Below are positions 24,399 through 33,387 of a DNA stretch of 62,360 bases, piece by piece (the stretch's first letter is position 1; each line of letters begins with the position of its first letter). The DNA comes from Bacilli bacterium. Its GTDB lineage: Bacteria; Bacillota_I; Bacilli_A; RF39; UBA660. Both the position numbers and the translations under genes were made by a program. The stretch is taken from NCBI GenBank assembly GCA_017544525.1, contig JAFYEA010000026.1, forward strand, positions 1-62,360, written 5' to 3'. The notes beneath the pieces were generated by a model. The model was given only the letters and a program-made list of their open reading frames with translations. It had not been told where the DNA came from and did not search any database.

Positions 24399-24961
24399 AT
24401 ATAATTATTTCCGGTTTAACTTGTAGTGGCAAAACAACTTTATCAAATGAAATACCTAATGCTTCTATATTAAGAGAAGATGATTATATGAAGGATAGAG
24501 TTAATATTCCTAATAATGGAAAGTATTATTTAATGGATTTACCAAGTGCATATAATATAGATGAATATGTAAATGATATTAACAACTTATTAACGCTTGG
24601 ATATACATATTATCCACAATATGATTTTAGTAGAAATGCTAGATTAAATAAAAATGAAACAAAAACCAGAAGTAATATTAACGTATTTGAAGGATTACAT
24701 GTAATAAGTGCCTTAAAAGATTTAAGTGAATCAATAAAAGTATTTCTGGATACTGATATTGAAACTTGTCTTGAAAGAAGAATTAAAAGAGATACATTGT
24801 TATATAAAATAGATGAAAGATTAATTAGAAAATATTTCTATGAAATAATTATTCCAATATATAAAGAATATATTGAACATCAAAGGGATTTAGCAGATAT
24901 AGTTGTTAGAAAGGAGGAAGATAAAAAATGTCTACTGAAGAGATTTCAAACATATTGTTAA
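24395..24961 (+). CDS. Uridine-kinase-like P-loop kinase (gene 3)
   Basis: A 188-aa P-loop NTPase of the uridine kinase/phosphoribulokinase type. Walker A is GLTCSGKTT (residues 7-15). REDDYMKD and the YDFSRNAR segment (~90) resemble the substrate-binding YDFxxHxR of uridine kinases, then VFEGLHV (Walker B-like) and an Arg-rich lid (CLERRIKRD). It is expected to phosphorylate a nucleoside or a similar small molecule. It starts within the stop of gene 2 (ATGA), and its end overlaps gene 4 by 34 bases. Confidence 0.75.
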   Translation: MNIIISGLTCSGKTTLSNEIPNASILREDDYMKDRVNIPNNGKYYLMDLPSAYNIDEYVNDINNLLTLGYTYYPQYDFSRNARLNKNETKTRSNINVFEGLHVISALKDLSESIKVFLDTDIETCLERRIKRDTLLYKIDERLIRKYFYEIIIPIYKEYIEHQRDLADIVVRKEEDKKCLLKRFQTYC

Positions 24962-25962
24962 ATGCTAATAGACCAATAGATGTATTTGGCGATTTAAGTT
25001 TGGAAGAAGTGAAAAAGAAATATAAACTTATGGTAAAAAAATGCCATCCCGATTTATTTTCAAATGATAAAAAGGATATGGCATCAAAACTAATGATATT
25101 ATTAAATGATTATTACGAAAGAGCATTAAAAGAATTTGAAAATGGGATCTATAATATTACTGATGAAAAAGAAATATTAGAAACAAATGAAATGTTATTT
25201 GATTTTGAGATAAGAGGTAAAAAGTATCAAATATATAAGTACTTAGCAAGTGATGATGTATGTGATATATATGAAGGAACTTGTGATGAGAAAGTTGTAC
25301 TATTAAAAATAGCTATGGATGAAAATGATAATGAATTGGTTGAAAATGAATATAGTGTTGTTAAAGAACTAGATCATTATTCAATTATAAAACCGTTAAA
25401 GAAATTAAAAATAAATGATAAAGTTGCTCTTATATACGAAAAACCAAATGCATTAAATATAAAAGATTTTAAAAAGACATATGGTTTAATTAATGGAAGT
25501 CACGTTAGTTGGATTTTAGAAAGATTATTATCAGTGATTGGTTATTTACATTCTAAAAAAATAGTTCATGGAAATATTAAAGAAGAAAATGTTCTTATAG
25601 ATCCAGAAAATCATAATGTAATATTAATAGATTATTCATTATGTATTAGTGATGCTGATAATCCTGATAGTAAATATAAGATTATAAATGATCATTTTAC
25701 ACCGAGTTATGTAACCAAAGATGCAAGGGTTGTTCCCAATACAGATATATATGCAGTAGGCAAAATTGCAGTAGATCTATTAGGAGGTGATATTGATAGA
25801 GTTACATTGCCAATAAGCTGTGACTATAGGATGAGGAGTTTTATTAGAAAACTTATTAGTGGAAACGAGCAAGATGCTTGGAAATTATGGGATGAATTAA
25901 GGGGAATAAGAACAGAAGTCTATGGAAACGAAAGATTTAAAAAATTATCAAAAAGAAAGTGA
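24928..25962 (+). CDS. J-domain fused to degenerate protein kinase (gene 4)
   Basis: A 344-aa two-domain protein. Residues ~10-70 are a DnaJ-like domain with the HPD tripeptide (CHPDLF) that stimulates Hsp70 ATPase. Residues ~90-330 are a protein-kinase-like fold: the beta-3 Lys (VLLKIA), alpha-C Glu, a catalytic loop HGNIKEENVLI (HRD Asp replaced by Asn), IDYS in place of DFG and a DIYAVGK helix. With the HRD Asp lost, it is probably a pseudokinase or an atypical kinase. AGGAGG lies inside gene 3. The pairing with a vWA protein is reminiscent of TerY-kinase stress modules, but that is an analogy. Confidence 0.75.
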   Translation: MSTEEISNILLNANRPIDVFGDLSLEEVKKKYKLMVKKCHPDLFSNDKKDMASKLMILLNDYYERALKEFENGIYNITDEKEILETNEMLFDFEIRGKKYQIYKYLASDDVCDIYEGTCDEKVVLLKIAMDENDNELVENEYSVVKELDHYSIIKPLKKLKINDKVALIYEKPNALNIKDFKKTYGLINGSHVSWILERLLSVIGYLHSKKIVHGNIKEENVLIDPENHNVILIDYSLCISDADNPDSKYKIINDHFTPSYVTKDARVVPNTDIYAVGKIAVDLLGGDIDRVTLPISCDYRMRSFIRKLISGNEQDAWKLWDELRGIRTEVYGNERFKKLSKRK

Positions 25963-25971
25963 GTGAAGAAA

Positions 25972-26910
25972 ATGGGAAGTTATAGTTATGATAGAGATGT
26001 TTATAGTAGTAGTAGTTATGATAGTTGGGGGGCAAGTAGTTATTCCGCAACAAAGTTCAATAGAACAGAAATACATAATGATTTAAAACCAGAAGGGAAA
26101 AAAATAGTTAGTAACAGTAAAAATCCAATAATTATTGCTTTAGATGTAACAGGTAGTAACATTGATTTTGCTAGACTTGTTTACGATAAATTACCAATGT
26201 TTTATGGAGAAATAGAACAAAAGAAATATTTAGAAGATTTTGATATTTGTATATGTGCAGTTGGAGATGCTAAATATGATGATTATCCAATTCAAATTGG
26301 GACACCAGCTAAGGGAATAGAAATTGATTCTTGGTTAGAAAAAATAGTTCTTGAATCTGGTGGTGGAGGAAATGATTATGAATCATATGAAATTATGGCT
26401 CATTATCTAGCAAACAATTGTGAATTCAAAAAAGATGCTAAACCAATTGTATTCTTTATAGCAGATGAATCTGTGAATAAAACAGTATCTAAAGATGAAT
26501 GTAAGAATCTTGGAATTGAATGTAAAGAAGATTATAATCCATGGCCAAAACTAAATAAAGCATTCAATAATAATGTATTTGTAATGTTAAATAAATATTG
26601 TGGAAGAAATTTTAGAGATGATTTTACTAAGTCATGGCAAGAAGTTTTACCTAAACAACACACTATTAGAATTCCAGAAGAAAAAGCAATTGTTGATTTA
26701 ATGTTAGGAATACTTGCAATTCAAAAAGAAGAATTAGAAACATATGCTTTAGACATGAAAGGAAGAGGTCAAACAGTTAAAAGAATTGAAGGTGTTACAT
26801 CATCTTTAAAAGAACTTGCTAACTCAACAGCATTAAGTACAAATGTTGAAAAAGATCTACCTGTTGAAATGAAATTAAGAATGGGTGGAAATAAAGGTAG
26901 AAGAATATAA
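25972..26910 (+). CDS. von Willebrand factor A-like protein (gene 5)
   Basis: A 312-aa cytosolic protein. A Ser/Tyr-rich N-terminus (~1-30) precedes a vWA-like fold: IIIALDVTGSN is the MIDAS strand-loop (DxTGS), GGGGND near residue 130 supplies a second metal loop, and IVFFIADES is the following strand. MIDAS proteins bind partners through a bound Mg, so it likely works with the J-kinase encoded just before it (stop and start 9 bases apart). A GTG at 25963 is an alternative start. It is the last gene of the operon, and a terminator follows. Confidence 0.75.
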   Translation: MGSYSYDRDVYSSSSYDSWGASSYSATKFNRTEIHNDLKPEGKKIVSNSKNPIIIALDVTGSNIDFARLVYDKLPMFYGEIEQKKYLEDFDICICAVGDAKYDDYPIQIGTPAKGIEIDSWLEKIVLESGGGGNDYESYEIMAHYLANNCEFKKDAKPIVFFIADESVNKTVSKDECKNLGIECKEDYNPWPKLNKAFNNNVFVMLNKYCGRNFRDDFTKSWQEVLPKQHTIRIPEEKAIVDLMLGILAIQKEELETYALDMKGRGQTVKRIEGVTSSLKELANSTALSTNVEKDLPVEMKLRMGGNKGRRI

Positions 26911-26921
26911 ATCAATTTTAG

Positions 26922-26946
26922 AGAAAGTAGTAATACTTTCTTTTTT
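26922..26946 (+). terminator. Terminator of the five-gene operon
   Basis: GAAAGTA/TACTTTC with a GTAA loop and six T. Confidence 0.85.
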
Positions 26947-26973
26947 ATGTTAAAATATTAATTGGTGATGAGT

Positions 26974-27729
26974 GTGAAAGCATTAATAACAGGTGCTTCT
27001 AATGGTTTAGGAAAAGATTTTGCTAAGAAACTAGCAGATATGGGATATAATTTAATATTAGTTGCTAGAAGTGAAGATAAATTAGATCATTTACAAAATG
27101 AACTTAAAAATAAAGTTGAAGTAGAAACTGTAGTAATGGATTTAAGTATAAAAAAGAATGTTTATAAGTTATATGAGAAGTATAAAGGACAAGTAGATTT
27201 ATTAATTAATAATGCAGGTTTTGGTGCTTGTGGTTTATTTACTCAAACTGATTTAGATAATGAATTAAATATGATTGATTTAAATGTTGTAACATGTCAT
27301 TTATTAACCAAACTATTTTTACATGATTTTGTAAGAGAGGATAAAGGTCAAATTTTAAATGTAGCTAGTAGTGCTGCTTTTCAACCTGGACCTTTAATGG
27401 CTACTTATTATGCTACTAAATCATATGTTTATAATTTAACAATGGCTATTTATGAAGAACTAAGAAGAGAAAAAAGTAATGTTAAGATTAGTGTATTATG
27501 TCCTGGACCAGTTGCTACAGGATTTAATGATAGAGCTAAAGTTAAGTTTGGCGTTAAGTCATTAACTAGTGATTACGTAACCAGTTATACATTGAAAAAA
27601 CTTAAAAGAAATAAGTTATTAATCATACCAGGATTTAAAATGAAATTAGCTATATTTTTTGGTAGATTTGTACCAAGAAAAATGTTATTAAAAATCATTT
27701 ATAATATTCAGGAAAAGAAAACAAAGTAG
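26974..27729 (+). CDS. Short-chain dehydrogenase/reductase
   Basis: A 251-aa NAD(P)-dependent SDR. The cofactor motif TGASNGLG (residues ~6-13), NNAG (~85), the catalytic Ser in ASSAAF (~135) and YATKSY with YxxxK (~148) are all present. It resembles the DltE/YqjQ-type classical SDRs. Several in-frame starts (TTG 26962, GTG 26965, ATG 26968) precede. GTG 26974 is chosen because GGTGATG acts as its Shine-Dalgarno and MKALITGA is the usual opening, but the start is uncertain. Substrate unknown. Confidence 0.85.
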   Translation: MKALITGASNGLGKDFAKKLADMGYNLILVARSEDKLDHLQNELKNKVEVETVVMDLSIKKNVYKLYEKYKGQVDLLINNAGFGACGLFTQTDLDNELNMIDLNVVTCHLLTKLFLHDFVREDKGQILNVASSAAFQPGPLMATYYATKSYVYNLTMAIYEELRREKSNVKISVLCPGPVATGFNDRAKVKFGVKSLTSDYVTSYTLKKLKRNKLLIIPGFKMKLAIFFGRFVPRKMLLKIIYNIQEKKTK

Positions 27730-27737
27730 GTGAATAT

Positions 27738-27986
27738 ATGAAGATTGTTAGAATATCGTCTCTAGGATGTCCATCATGTATTATTATGAATAAAGTATTT
27801 AATAAAATAAAAGAAAAATATAAATTTGAATTAGAAGAATATGATTATGATTTTGATGATATAGAAAAGTACAATGCTGGTAATATTATGCCTGTATATA
27901 TTTTCTATAAAAATAATAAAGAAATAGCTAGATTATGTGGAGAAAAGAAAGAAGAAGATTTTGAAAGGATATTAGAAAATGAATAA
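27738..27986 (+). CDS. Thioredoxin-like protein
   Basis: An 82-aa thioredoxin-fold protein with a CPSC active site near residue 11, shorter than classical thioredoxin (~105 aa) but with the conserved cis-proline region (IMPVYIFYKNN). It is cytosolic (no signal peptide). It overlaps the following CcdA-like gene by 8 bases, so it likely passes electrons to that membrane protein. Confidence 0.8.
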   Translation: MKIVRISSLGCPSCIIMNKVFNKIKEKYKFELEEYDYDFDDIEKYNAGNIMPVYIFYKNNKEIARLCGEKKEEDFERILENE

Positions 27987-29175
27987 GATAAAAAAACTAT
28001 TAATATTAGTATTATTTATATTTTTATTTATTCCTAATTTATTGGCTGAAGAAAAAGAATTAAATTTGTATTTATTCTATGGAGCAGAGTGCCCTCACTG
28101 TGCCGCTTTAGAAAAATTTCTAGATGTTTATTTGAATGAAAACAAAGACTTGCATTTATATAAATATGAAGTATGGCATAATGATGATAATGTTAAAAAA
28201 TATGATGAAATAAATAAAATATTGGGTGAAACAAGTAATTCAATACCATATTTAATTATAGGTAAATCTAGTGTTAGTGGATATAATGAAAAATATACGC
28301 CTGATAGAATTAAAGAAACAGTTAATTATTATAGAAATGTTAAGTTTAAGGATGAAGTAGGAATATACCTTGGAGTGGTTGAAGATAATGGTGAAGAAGA
28401 TGACAGTGAAAAATATAAAAATGATGAAATAGATATTCCAATTATAGGTAAAAAGAGAATAAAAGATGTATCTATATTATTATCAAGTATTGTAATTGGT
28501 CTTGTTGATGGGTTTAATCCATGTGCAATGTGGATATTATTGTTTTTAATATCGATGTTACTTGGAATGAAAGATAAGAAAAGAAGATTAACATTAGGAA
28601 TAACATTTTTAGTAGCATCTGCACTTGTTTATTTCTTATTCTTACTTGCATGGTTGGATTTAGCAGTATTTTTAAATAAGATTATTTATATAAGATTAGC
28701 AATTGCTATGATTGCTATAATATTTGGAACAGTTTCAATAGTTAGATTCTTAAATAGAAAGAAAGATGACGGTTGTGAAGTGGTTGACTCAAAAAATAGA
28801 AGAAGAATTATTAATTCTATAAAGAAAATAGTTAAAGAAAAATCGTTTATTTTGGCTTTACTTGGAGTTGTACTATTAGCAGTATCAGTTAATGTAATTG
28901 AATTATTGTGTTCACTAGGCTTACCTGTTATGTTTAGTGAAATACTTGCTTTAAATGAGGTACCAAAAATATCAAGAATTATATATTCATTAGTATATGT
29001 ATTCTTCTTCTTAATAGATGATATTATTATATTTATAATAGCTATGAAGACTTTAGAAATAAAAGCGATATCAAATAAGTTTGGTAAGTATTCTCATTTA
29101 ATAGGGGGACTTATAATGTTATTAATTGGTATTTTAATGATATATAAACCAGAATGGTTGATGTTTAATTTTTAG
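27979..29175 (+). CDS. Thioredoxin-domain plus CcdA/DsbD-like membrane protein
   Basis: A 398-aa protein. It has a signal peptide (1-23), an extracytoplasmic thioredoxin-like domain with ECPHC (~37) and a membrane domain of about six helices (from ~165). The first of these helices carries GLVDGFNPCAMW, the NPC motif of the CcdA/DsbD electron-transfer family; a second Cys lies in LLCSLGLP. It probably moves reducing power from the cytosolic thioredoxin encoded just upstream to the outer thioredoxin domain. Partner substrates are unknown. Confidence 0.85.
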   Translation: MNKIKKLLILVLFIFLFIPNLLAEEKELNLYLFYGAECPHCAALEKFLDVYLNENKDLHLYKYEVWHNDDNVKKYDEINKILGETSNSIPYLIIGKSSVSGYNEKYTPDRIKETVNYYRNVKFKDEVGIYLGVVEDNGEEDDSEKYKNDEIDIPIIGKKRIKDVSILLSSIVIGLVDGFNPCAMWILLFLISMLLGMKDKKRRLTLGITFLVASALVYFLFLLAWLDLAVFLNKIIYIRLAIAMIAIIFGTVSIVRFLNRKKDDGCEVVDSKNRRRIINSIKKIVKEKSFILALLGVVLLAVSVNVIELLCSLGLPVMFSEILALNEVPKISRIIYSLVYVFFFLIDDIIIFIIAMKTLEIKAISNKFGKYSHLIGGLIMLLIGILMIYKPEWLMFNF

Positions 29176-29218
29176 GACATAATAAAAACTCTTTCATATA
29201 ATAAAATAGGTGATTTAT

Positions 29219-29455
29219 ATGAAAGGTAATATATTAGATAGAATAGAAGAAAAAACCAATGTAGATAGAGATACTATTATGAATTTAGCTTCAAAACTAC
29301 AATCTGGTAATTATAAAAATGAAAGTACATTAAGAGAAATAATTCATGAATTATCTCATATTACTGGAAGAAATGTTAGCGAAGAAAAAGAGCAAAAAAT
29401 AATTGATATGATTGTTAATGATAAGGTTCCTAAGGATATAGAAAAATATGTATAA
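29219..29455 (+). CDS. SpoVIF-like (stage VI sporulation protein F family) protein
   Basis: A 78-aa protein matching the SpoVIF family over nearly its full length: an N-terminal helix NILDRIEEKTNVDRDTIMNLA, then TLREIIHELSHITGRNVSEE and IIDMIVNDKVP. In Bacillus the protein acts in late spore coat assembly. Here it may be a family relative with another job. AGGTGATT precedes the ATG at 29219, and the in-frame GTG at 29210 overlaps this site. Confidence 0.7.
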   Translation: MKGNILDRIEEKTNVDRDTIMNLASKLQSGNYKNESTLREIIHELSHITGRNVSEEKEQKIIDMIVNDKVPKDIEKYV

Positions 29456-29481
29456 AAAAAGTAGTTTGTTAACTACTTTTT
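29456..29481. terminator. Bidirectional terminator between convergent genes
   Basis: AAAAGTAGTT/AACTACTTTT with a TGTT loop. A and T tracts on both sides serve the SpoVIF-like gene and the FemX-like gene. Confidence 0.85.
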
Positions 29482-30726
29482 AATTGCTGGTTTATAGAAT
29501 TCATGTTGTATTTTGTTCGTCGCCCATAATAATTGATGGAATGGTTTATTAACAATTAAATCAAGTTCCCCAATGTACTCATAAACGTTTGGCTTAAATG
29601 ATAATTTAAAATCATTTAATTTTTTATATGGATTAGTATCACTAAAGTCAGCAGTTATTCCGTATAAGTCTAAGAATAAGTAACCTGCTTTTTTATATCC
29701 TTCAATTATTTTGTAGTACATAAATGATTTAATATCAATTCCTTGGAATTGATCTGATTGACCACTTATATATACCGTAATTCTACCTTGATGTTTAATT
29801 ACAAAAGCTGCTCCTAATATTTGCCTAAATCTATTTTCTTGCATTTTTTGATTAGCAATTACTATTTCTGATTGAATTCTAGACATTGTTTGATCAGATT
29901 TCATCTTCTTGTTATATATGTCCATATTTGAAGTGTTTTCTTCGAATTCTTTATTTACTCGATCGTTGTTTTCCTGTTCAAAAGCGTACTGTTTTTGTAA
30001 AAATTTTACATATGTTTGATAATTTAATTCTACAAGTAGTAAATCGACCATTTCACTTTTCTTAAATATGTCATAGAACACTTTATAAAAAACTTCAGTT
30101 TTATTTCCTTTGTTTTGAACAAATGAATATAGAGTTGGAATATCAGTTTCATTACCTGTAACTAATCTTATACCACTAAGTTCACCATTTCTTGCGTTAT
30201 TAATTATTTTTGAATCTAATTCTTCAAAATTATACTTTGGTAAATAAATAACAGGAGTATATTTAGGCAACATTGATTCAAAATATAAGTTATCTTTTAA
30301 TTTGTCATAACCCATTTTTTTCATTTCTTCAACTAGTTTTTTGTTTTTTGAATTAATTAATTTACTTTTATTATTAAAATCAATTGTAGAATATGTTATT
30401 TCTGGATTTATTTTTATGAATGCAAAACTTTTTTTAAAAAAGTAATCTTTTATTGCTTTTGTAAATTTCTTTAATGTATCAGAATTATAGTAATCTACTA
30501 AAAATCCTCTTGGAGCATAACCATATTTCATACTAGGACATATTGTTTTATATAGTATTAAACTGGCAGCGACTAATGAATCATCTTCGAAACCACCAAC
30601 AAACATTACAGAAAAGTCACTATGAATCATTAAATCTCCATATTCTTTAGTTTGATAAAAGTTTTTAAGTGGATGATTATTAGCAAATTCATTAAATGTT
30701 TCGCCATCTATTTCTCGTACTGTCAT
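29473..30726 (-). CDS. FemX/MurM-like peptidoglycan interpeptide-bridge aminoacyltransferase
   Basis: A 417-aa FemABX-family enzyme. It uses aminoacyl-tRNA to add amino acids to the Lys of lipid II, on the inner face of the membrane. Features: N-terminal NFYQTKEYGDLM, MKYGYAPRGFLVDY, a helical arm (residues ~235-290, charged coiled coil), then the second GNAT-like domain with YISGQSDQF and the LDLYGITADF block and the FKLSFKPNVYEYIGELDL ending. It is transcribed alone on the minus strand. GGAGG precedes the ATG. The residue added cannot be predicted. Confidence 0.88.
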   Translation of the reverse strand: MTVREIDGETFNEFANNHPLKNFYQTKEYGDLMIHSDFSVMFVGGFEDDSLVAASLILYKTICPSMKYGYAPRGFLVDYYNSDTLKKFTKAIKDYFFKKSFAFIKINPEITYSTIDFNNKSKLINSKNKKLVEEMKKMGYDKLKDNLYFESMLPKYTPVIYLPKYNFEELDSKIINNARNGELSGIRLVTGNETDIPTLYSFVQNKGNKTEVFYKVFYDIFKKSEMVDLLLVELNYQTYVKFLQKQYAFEQENNDRVNKEFEENTSNMDIYNKKMKSDQTMSRIQSEIVIANQKMQENRFRQILGAAFVIKHQGRITVYISGQSDQFQGIDIKSFMYYKIIEGYKKAGYLFLDLYGITADFSDTNPYKKLNDFKLSFKPNVYEYIGELDLIVNKPFHQLLWATNKIQHEFYKPAIKK

Positions 30727-30812
30727 ATTAAGTCCTCCAATTCTATCAATATTATAGCATATTTATTAAAAAAATAGTATAATGAAATTAGAAAATATTG
30801 GAGGCAATTATT

Positions 30813-32042
30813 ATGAGTAAAATAATCGATATAAAAGCGCGCGAAATATTAGATTCAAGAGGGTATCCTACTGTAGAAGTTGAAGTAAAAACAGAAAAAG
30901 GATTTATAGGAGTTGCCTCTGTACCTTCAGGAGCATCTACTGGTACTAGAGAAGCATTAGAATTAAGAGATAATGATGAAAGATACTTTGGAAAAGGAGT
31001 ACAAAAAGCAGTAGAAAATGTAAATACGATAATAAAAGATAATATTATAGGAATGGAAGTATTTCATCAAAAAGAAATAGATTCTAAAATGATAGAATTA
31101 GATGGAACGAGTAATAAAAGTAACTTAGGGGCTAACGCAATATTAGGTGTTAGTATAGCTTGTATAAAAGCAGCAGCATTAGAAGCAAAAAAACCAATAT
31201 ATGAATATTTAAATCCAAGAGAAAAGAAAATACCAAAAGTGATGTTTAATATTATTAATGGTGGAATGCATGCTAAAAACAATTTAGATATTCAAGAATT
31301 TATGATTCTTCCTAAAAGGGAATCATTTAAAGAAGGACTTAGATGTGCTAGCGAAGTATTTCATGCTTTAAAACAATTACTAGAAGATGATGGTATGGTT
31401 ACATCTGTTGGTGATGAGGGTGGATTTGCGCCTAATTTAGAAAACAATAAAAGTGCATTAAATTATATTATTAAAGCAATTGAAAGTGCTGGATATAAAC
31501 CAGGAAAAGATGTATTTATTGCTCTTGATGTAGCAGCTTCTTCATTTTATAATGAAAGCCAAGATAAGTATAAAATAGAAGATGGTTTTAAAACCAGAGA
31601 AGAATTGTTAGACTATTATTTAGATTTATTAAAAAGTTATCCTATTATATCAATAGAGGATCCTTTTGATGAAAATGATGTTGAAGGATTTAAATTAATC
31701 ACTGAAAAGTTAGGTAAAGGTTTAAATATAGTTGGTGATGATTTATTTGTAACTAACAAAGAAGAATTACAAAAAGGAATAGATAATAAACTATGTAATT
31801 CAATATTAATAAAACCTAATCAAATAGGAACTTTCTATGAGATGTTAGAAACTGTTATACTTGCTAAAAAGAATCATTATACTCCTATAATGTCACATAG
31901 AAGTGGAGAAACTACAGATACATTCATTGTTGATGTAGCAGTAGCGCTTAATATACCATTTATTAAAACAGGTTCTGTATCAAGAGGAGAAAGAATTTGT
32001 AAATTTAATAGATTATTAAAAATAGAAGAAGAGCTATTATGA
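30813..32042 (+). CDS. eno: Enolase
   Basis: A 409-aa glycolytic enzyme (2-phosphoglycerate to PEP), slightly short compared with ~430. Conserved: SGASTG (~40), the SVGDEGGFAPN loop, ALDVAASSFY, SIEDPFDENDVEGF and VGDDLFVTN metal ligands, ILIKPNQIGT with the catalytic Lys, SHRSGETTD and the C-terminal IKTGSVSRGER. GGAGGC sets the ATG at 30813. Its stop overlaps the next start by 4 bases, coupling it to a kinase-fold protein. Confidence 0.96.
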   Translation: MSKIIDIKAREILDSRGYPTVEVEVKTEKGFIGVASVPSGASTGTREALELRDNDERYFGKGVQKAVENVNTIIKDNIIGMEVFHQKEIDSKMIELDGTSNKSNLGANAILGVSIACIKAAALEAKKPIYEYLNPREKKIPKVMFNIINGGMHAKNNLDIQEFMILPKRESFKEGLRCASEVFHALKQLLEDDGMVTSVGDEGGFAPNLENNKSALNYIIKAIESAGYKPGKDVFIALDVAASSFYNESQDKYKIEDGFKTREELLDYYLDLLKSYPIISIEDPFDENDVEGFKLITEKLGKGLNIVGDDLFVTNKEELQKGIDNKLCNSILIKPNQIGTFYEMLETVILAKKNHYTPIMSHRSGETTDTFIVDVAVALNIPFIKTGSVSRGERICKFNRLLKIEEELL

Positions 32043-33334
32043 GAGAAGAATTATTAAAAATATCAAAAAGTATTGATAAAAAGAACTCTAAGCATGATTA
32101 TTATTATTCTGATTATTCAGATATGGCGAAATATATAAAAAAAGCTACAAGATCTATTTTTAAAAAAAGAAATTGTAAAGAATTAGTTGATAATCTTGAT
32201 ATTATTTTGTCATACACAAATAGAACTAATGAAGATTGGATATATATTGATGATATACATGATCAATCACATTTTATCTCACAATTAGCTAAGAATATTT
32301 CAAGTTTTAGATATCCGGAAGTATTAGATGATTTGTTTGCTTTTTTAAATTGTGTATATAAAGGAAATCTTTTTACAAAAGAAATGATAGAAGCATTAAC
32401 CAATCTTGATTTGAATCAATTTGTATTTACAAGCATTTTTAATTTTATGAATGAAGAACAAAGAATGCTGTTCTTACAAGCACTTTATGAAAAGAAAAGA
32501 CCAATAAAAATAACTTATGGATTAAATCAGAAAGAAGTAGAATTTGTTATAAGTCATTATGATGATTTTGTTGATACTTGTGAGAACTTATTTTTACTAA
32601 AAGGAATTGTTGAAAGTTTTCCGGATGCTTTAAAAAAGATAAACGAATATATGAATAATAACTATGATAGAGTTATTGATTCAATAATGGAAGATATATG
32701 TTATTTAAACACTGATAATAAAGATTTAAGATCTTTTATATATTATTTAGTAAAAGACGTTGCAGATAGTGAAAATATTGATTATTGTGATATAAGAGAT
32801 AATGCATCTGGTGGTTATTCTGTAATACTATTTGTCGGAGATAAAGTAATAAAAATAGGAAAAGAAAGAAAAACACCAGTTTTCCCAAATAATCCATATA
32901 TTATTAAACCTTTATTAAGACAAGAAGCACAGTTTGGTGATGATAAGATATTTGTTGAAGTAACAGAAAAGGTAGAAGCTAATGTTAGTTCAATTACAGA
33001 AGAAGATTTATATCAGTTATATAAAGGGTTAAGAGAACTTGGTCTTGTATGGACTGATATTGCTAAAAAGAATGTTGGCAGATTAAAAAAAGATAATGAA
33101 ATATATTGGAAAGAAAATATAAAACCAAGTGATGAAACATTGGGATTAACTAAATTTAGGGGTGAACCTAAAACATTAAAAAAGGATGATTATGTTATAC
33201 TAGATGCTGATTTTATTTTTTCTGAAGGTGATCCTAATATTAGTCATGTTAGTTATGCTGTTGAGTTAGAAAAGAAATTTGAACAAAGATATCAAGAAGA
33301 AAAAGGGATTGTTCAAGAACAAAAAAATCTTTAA
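32039..33334 (+). CDS. Protein-kinase-fold protein coupled to enolase, unknown
   Basis: A 431-aa protein. Residues 1-250 are helical with no recognised domain. From ~255 the order GGYSVILFVGDKVIKIGKER (beta-strand Lys), a helical middle, LGLVWTDIAKKNVG (catalytic-loop-like Asp and Asn) and YVILDADFIF (metal-binding Asp) follows the protein-kinase-like/RIO superfamily. It overlaps eno by 4 bases (ATGA), so the two are coupled. The substrate is unknown; a role in regulating glycolysis is only a guess from position. Confidence 0.65.
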   Translation: MREELLKISKSIDKKNSKHDYYYSDYSDMAKYIKKATRSIFKKRNCKELVDNLDIILSYTNRTNEDWIYIDDIHDQSHFISQLAKNISSFRYPEVLDDLFAFLNCVYKGNLFTKEMIEALTNLDLNQFVFTSIFNFMNEEQRMLFLQALYEKKRPIKITYGLNQKEVEFVISHYDDFVDTCENLFLLKGIVESFPDALKKINEYMNNNYDRVIDSIMEDICYLNTDNKDLRSFIYYLVKDVADSENIDYCDIRDNASGGYSVILFVGDKVIKIGKERKTPVFPNNPYIIKPLLRQEAQFGDDKIFVEVTEKVEANVSSITEEDLYQLYKGLRELGLVWTDIAKKNVGRLKKDNEIYWKENIKPSDETLGLTKFRGEPKTLKKDDYVILDADFIFSEGDPNISHVSYAVELEKKFEQRYQEEKGIVQEQKNL

Positions 33335-33337
33335 TGT

Positions 33338-33367
33338 TTGACTTTTTATGGTATAGTATAGTATAAT
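33338..33367 (+). promoter_or_regulatory. Sigma-A promoter of secG
   Basis: TTGACT (33338-33343), 18 bases, TATAAT (33362-33367). Confidence 0.7.
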
Positions 33368-33387
33368 TACAAAGCGAGGGATGAAAT

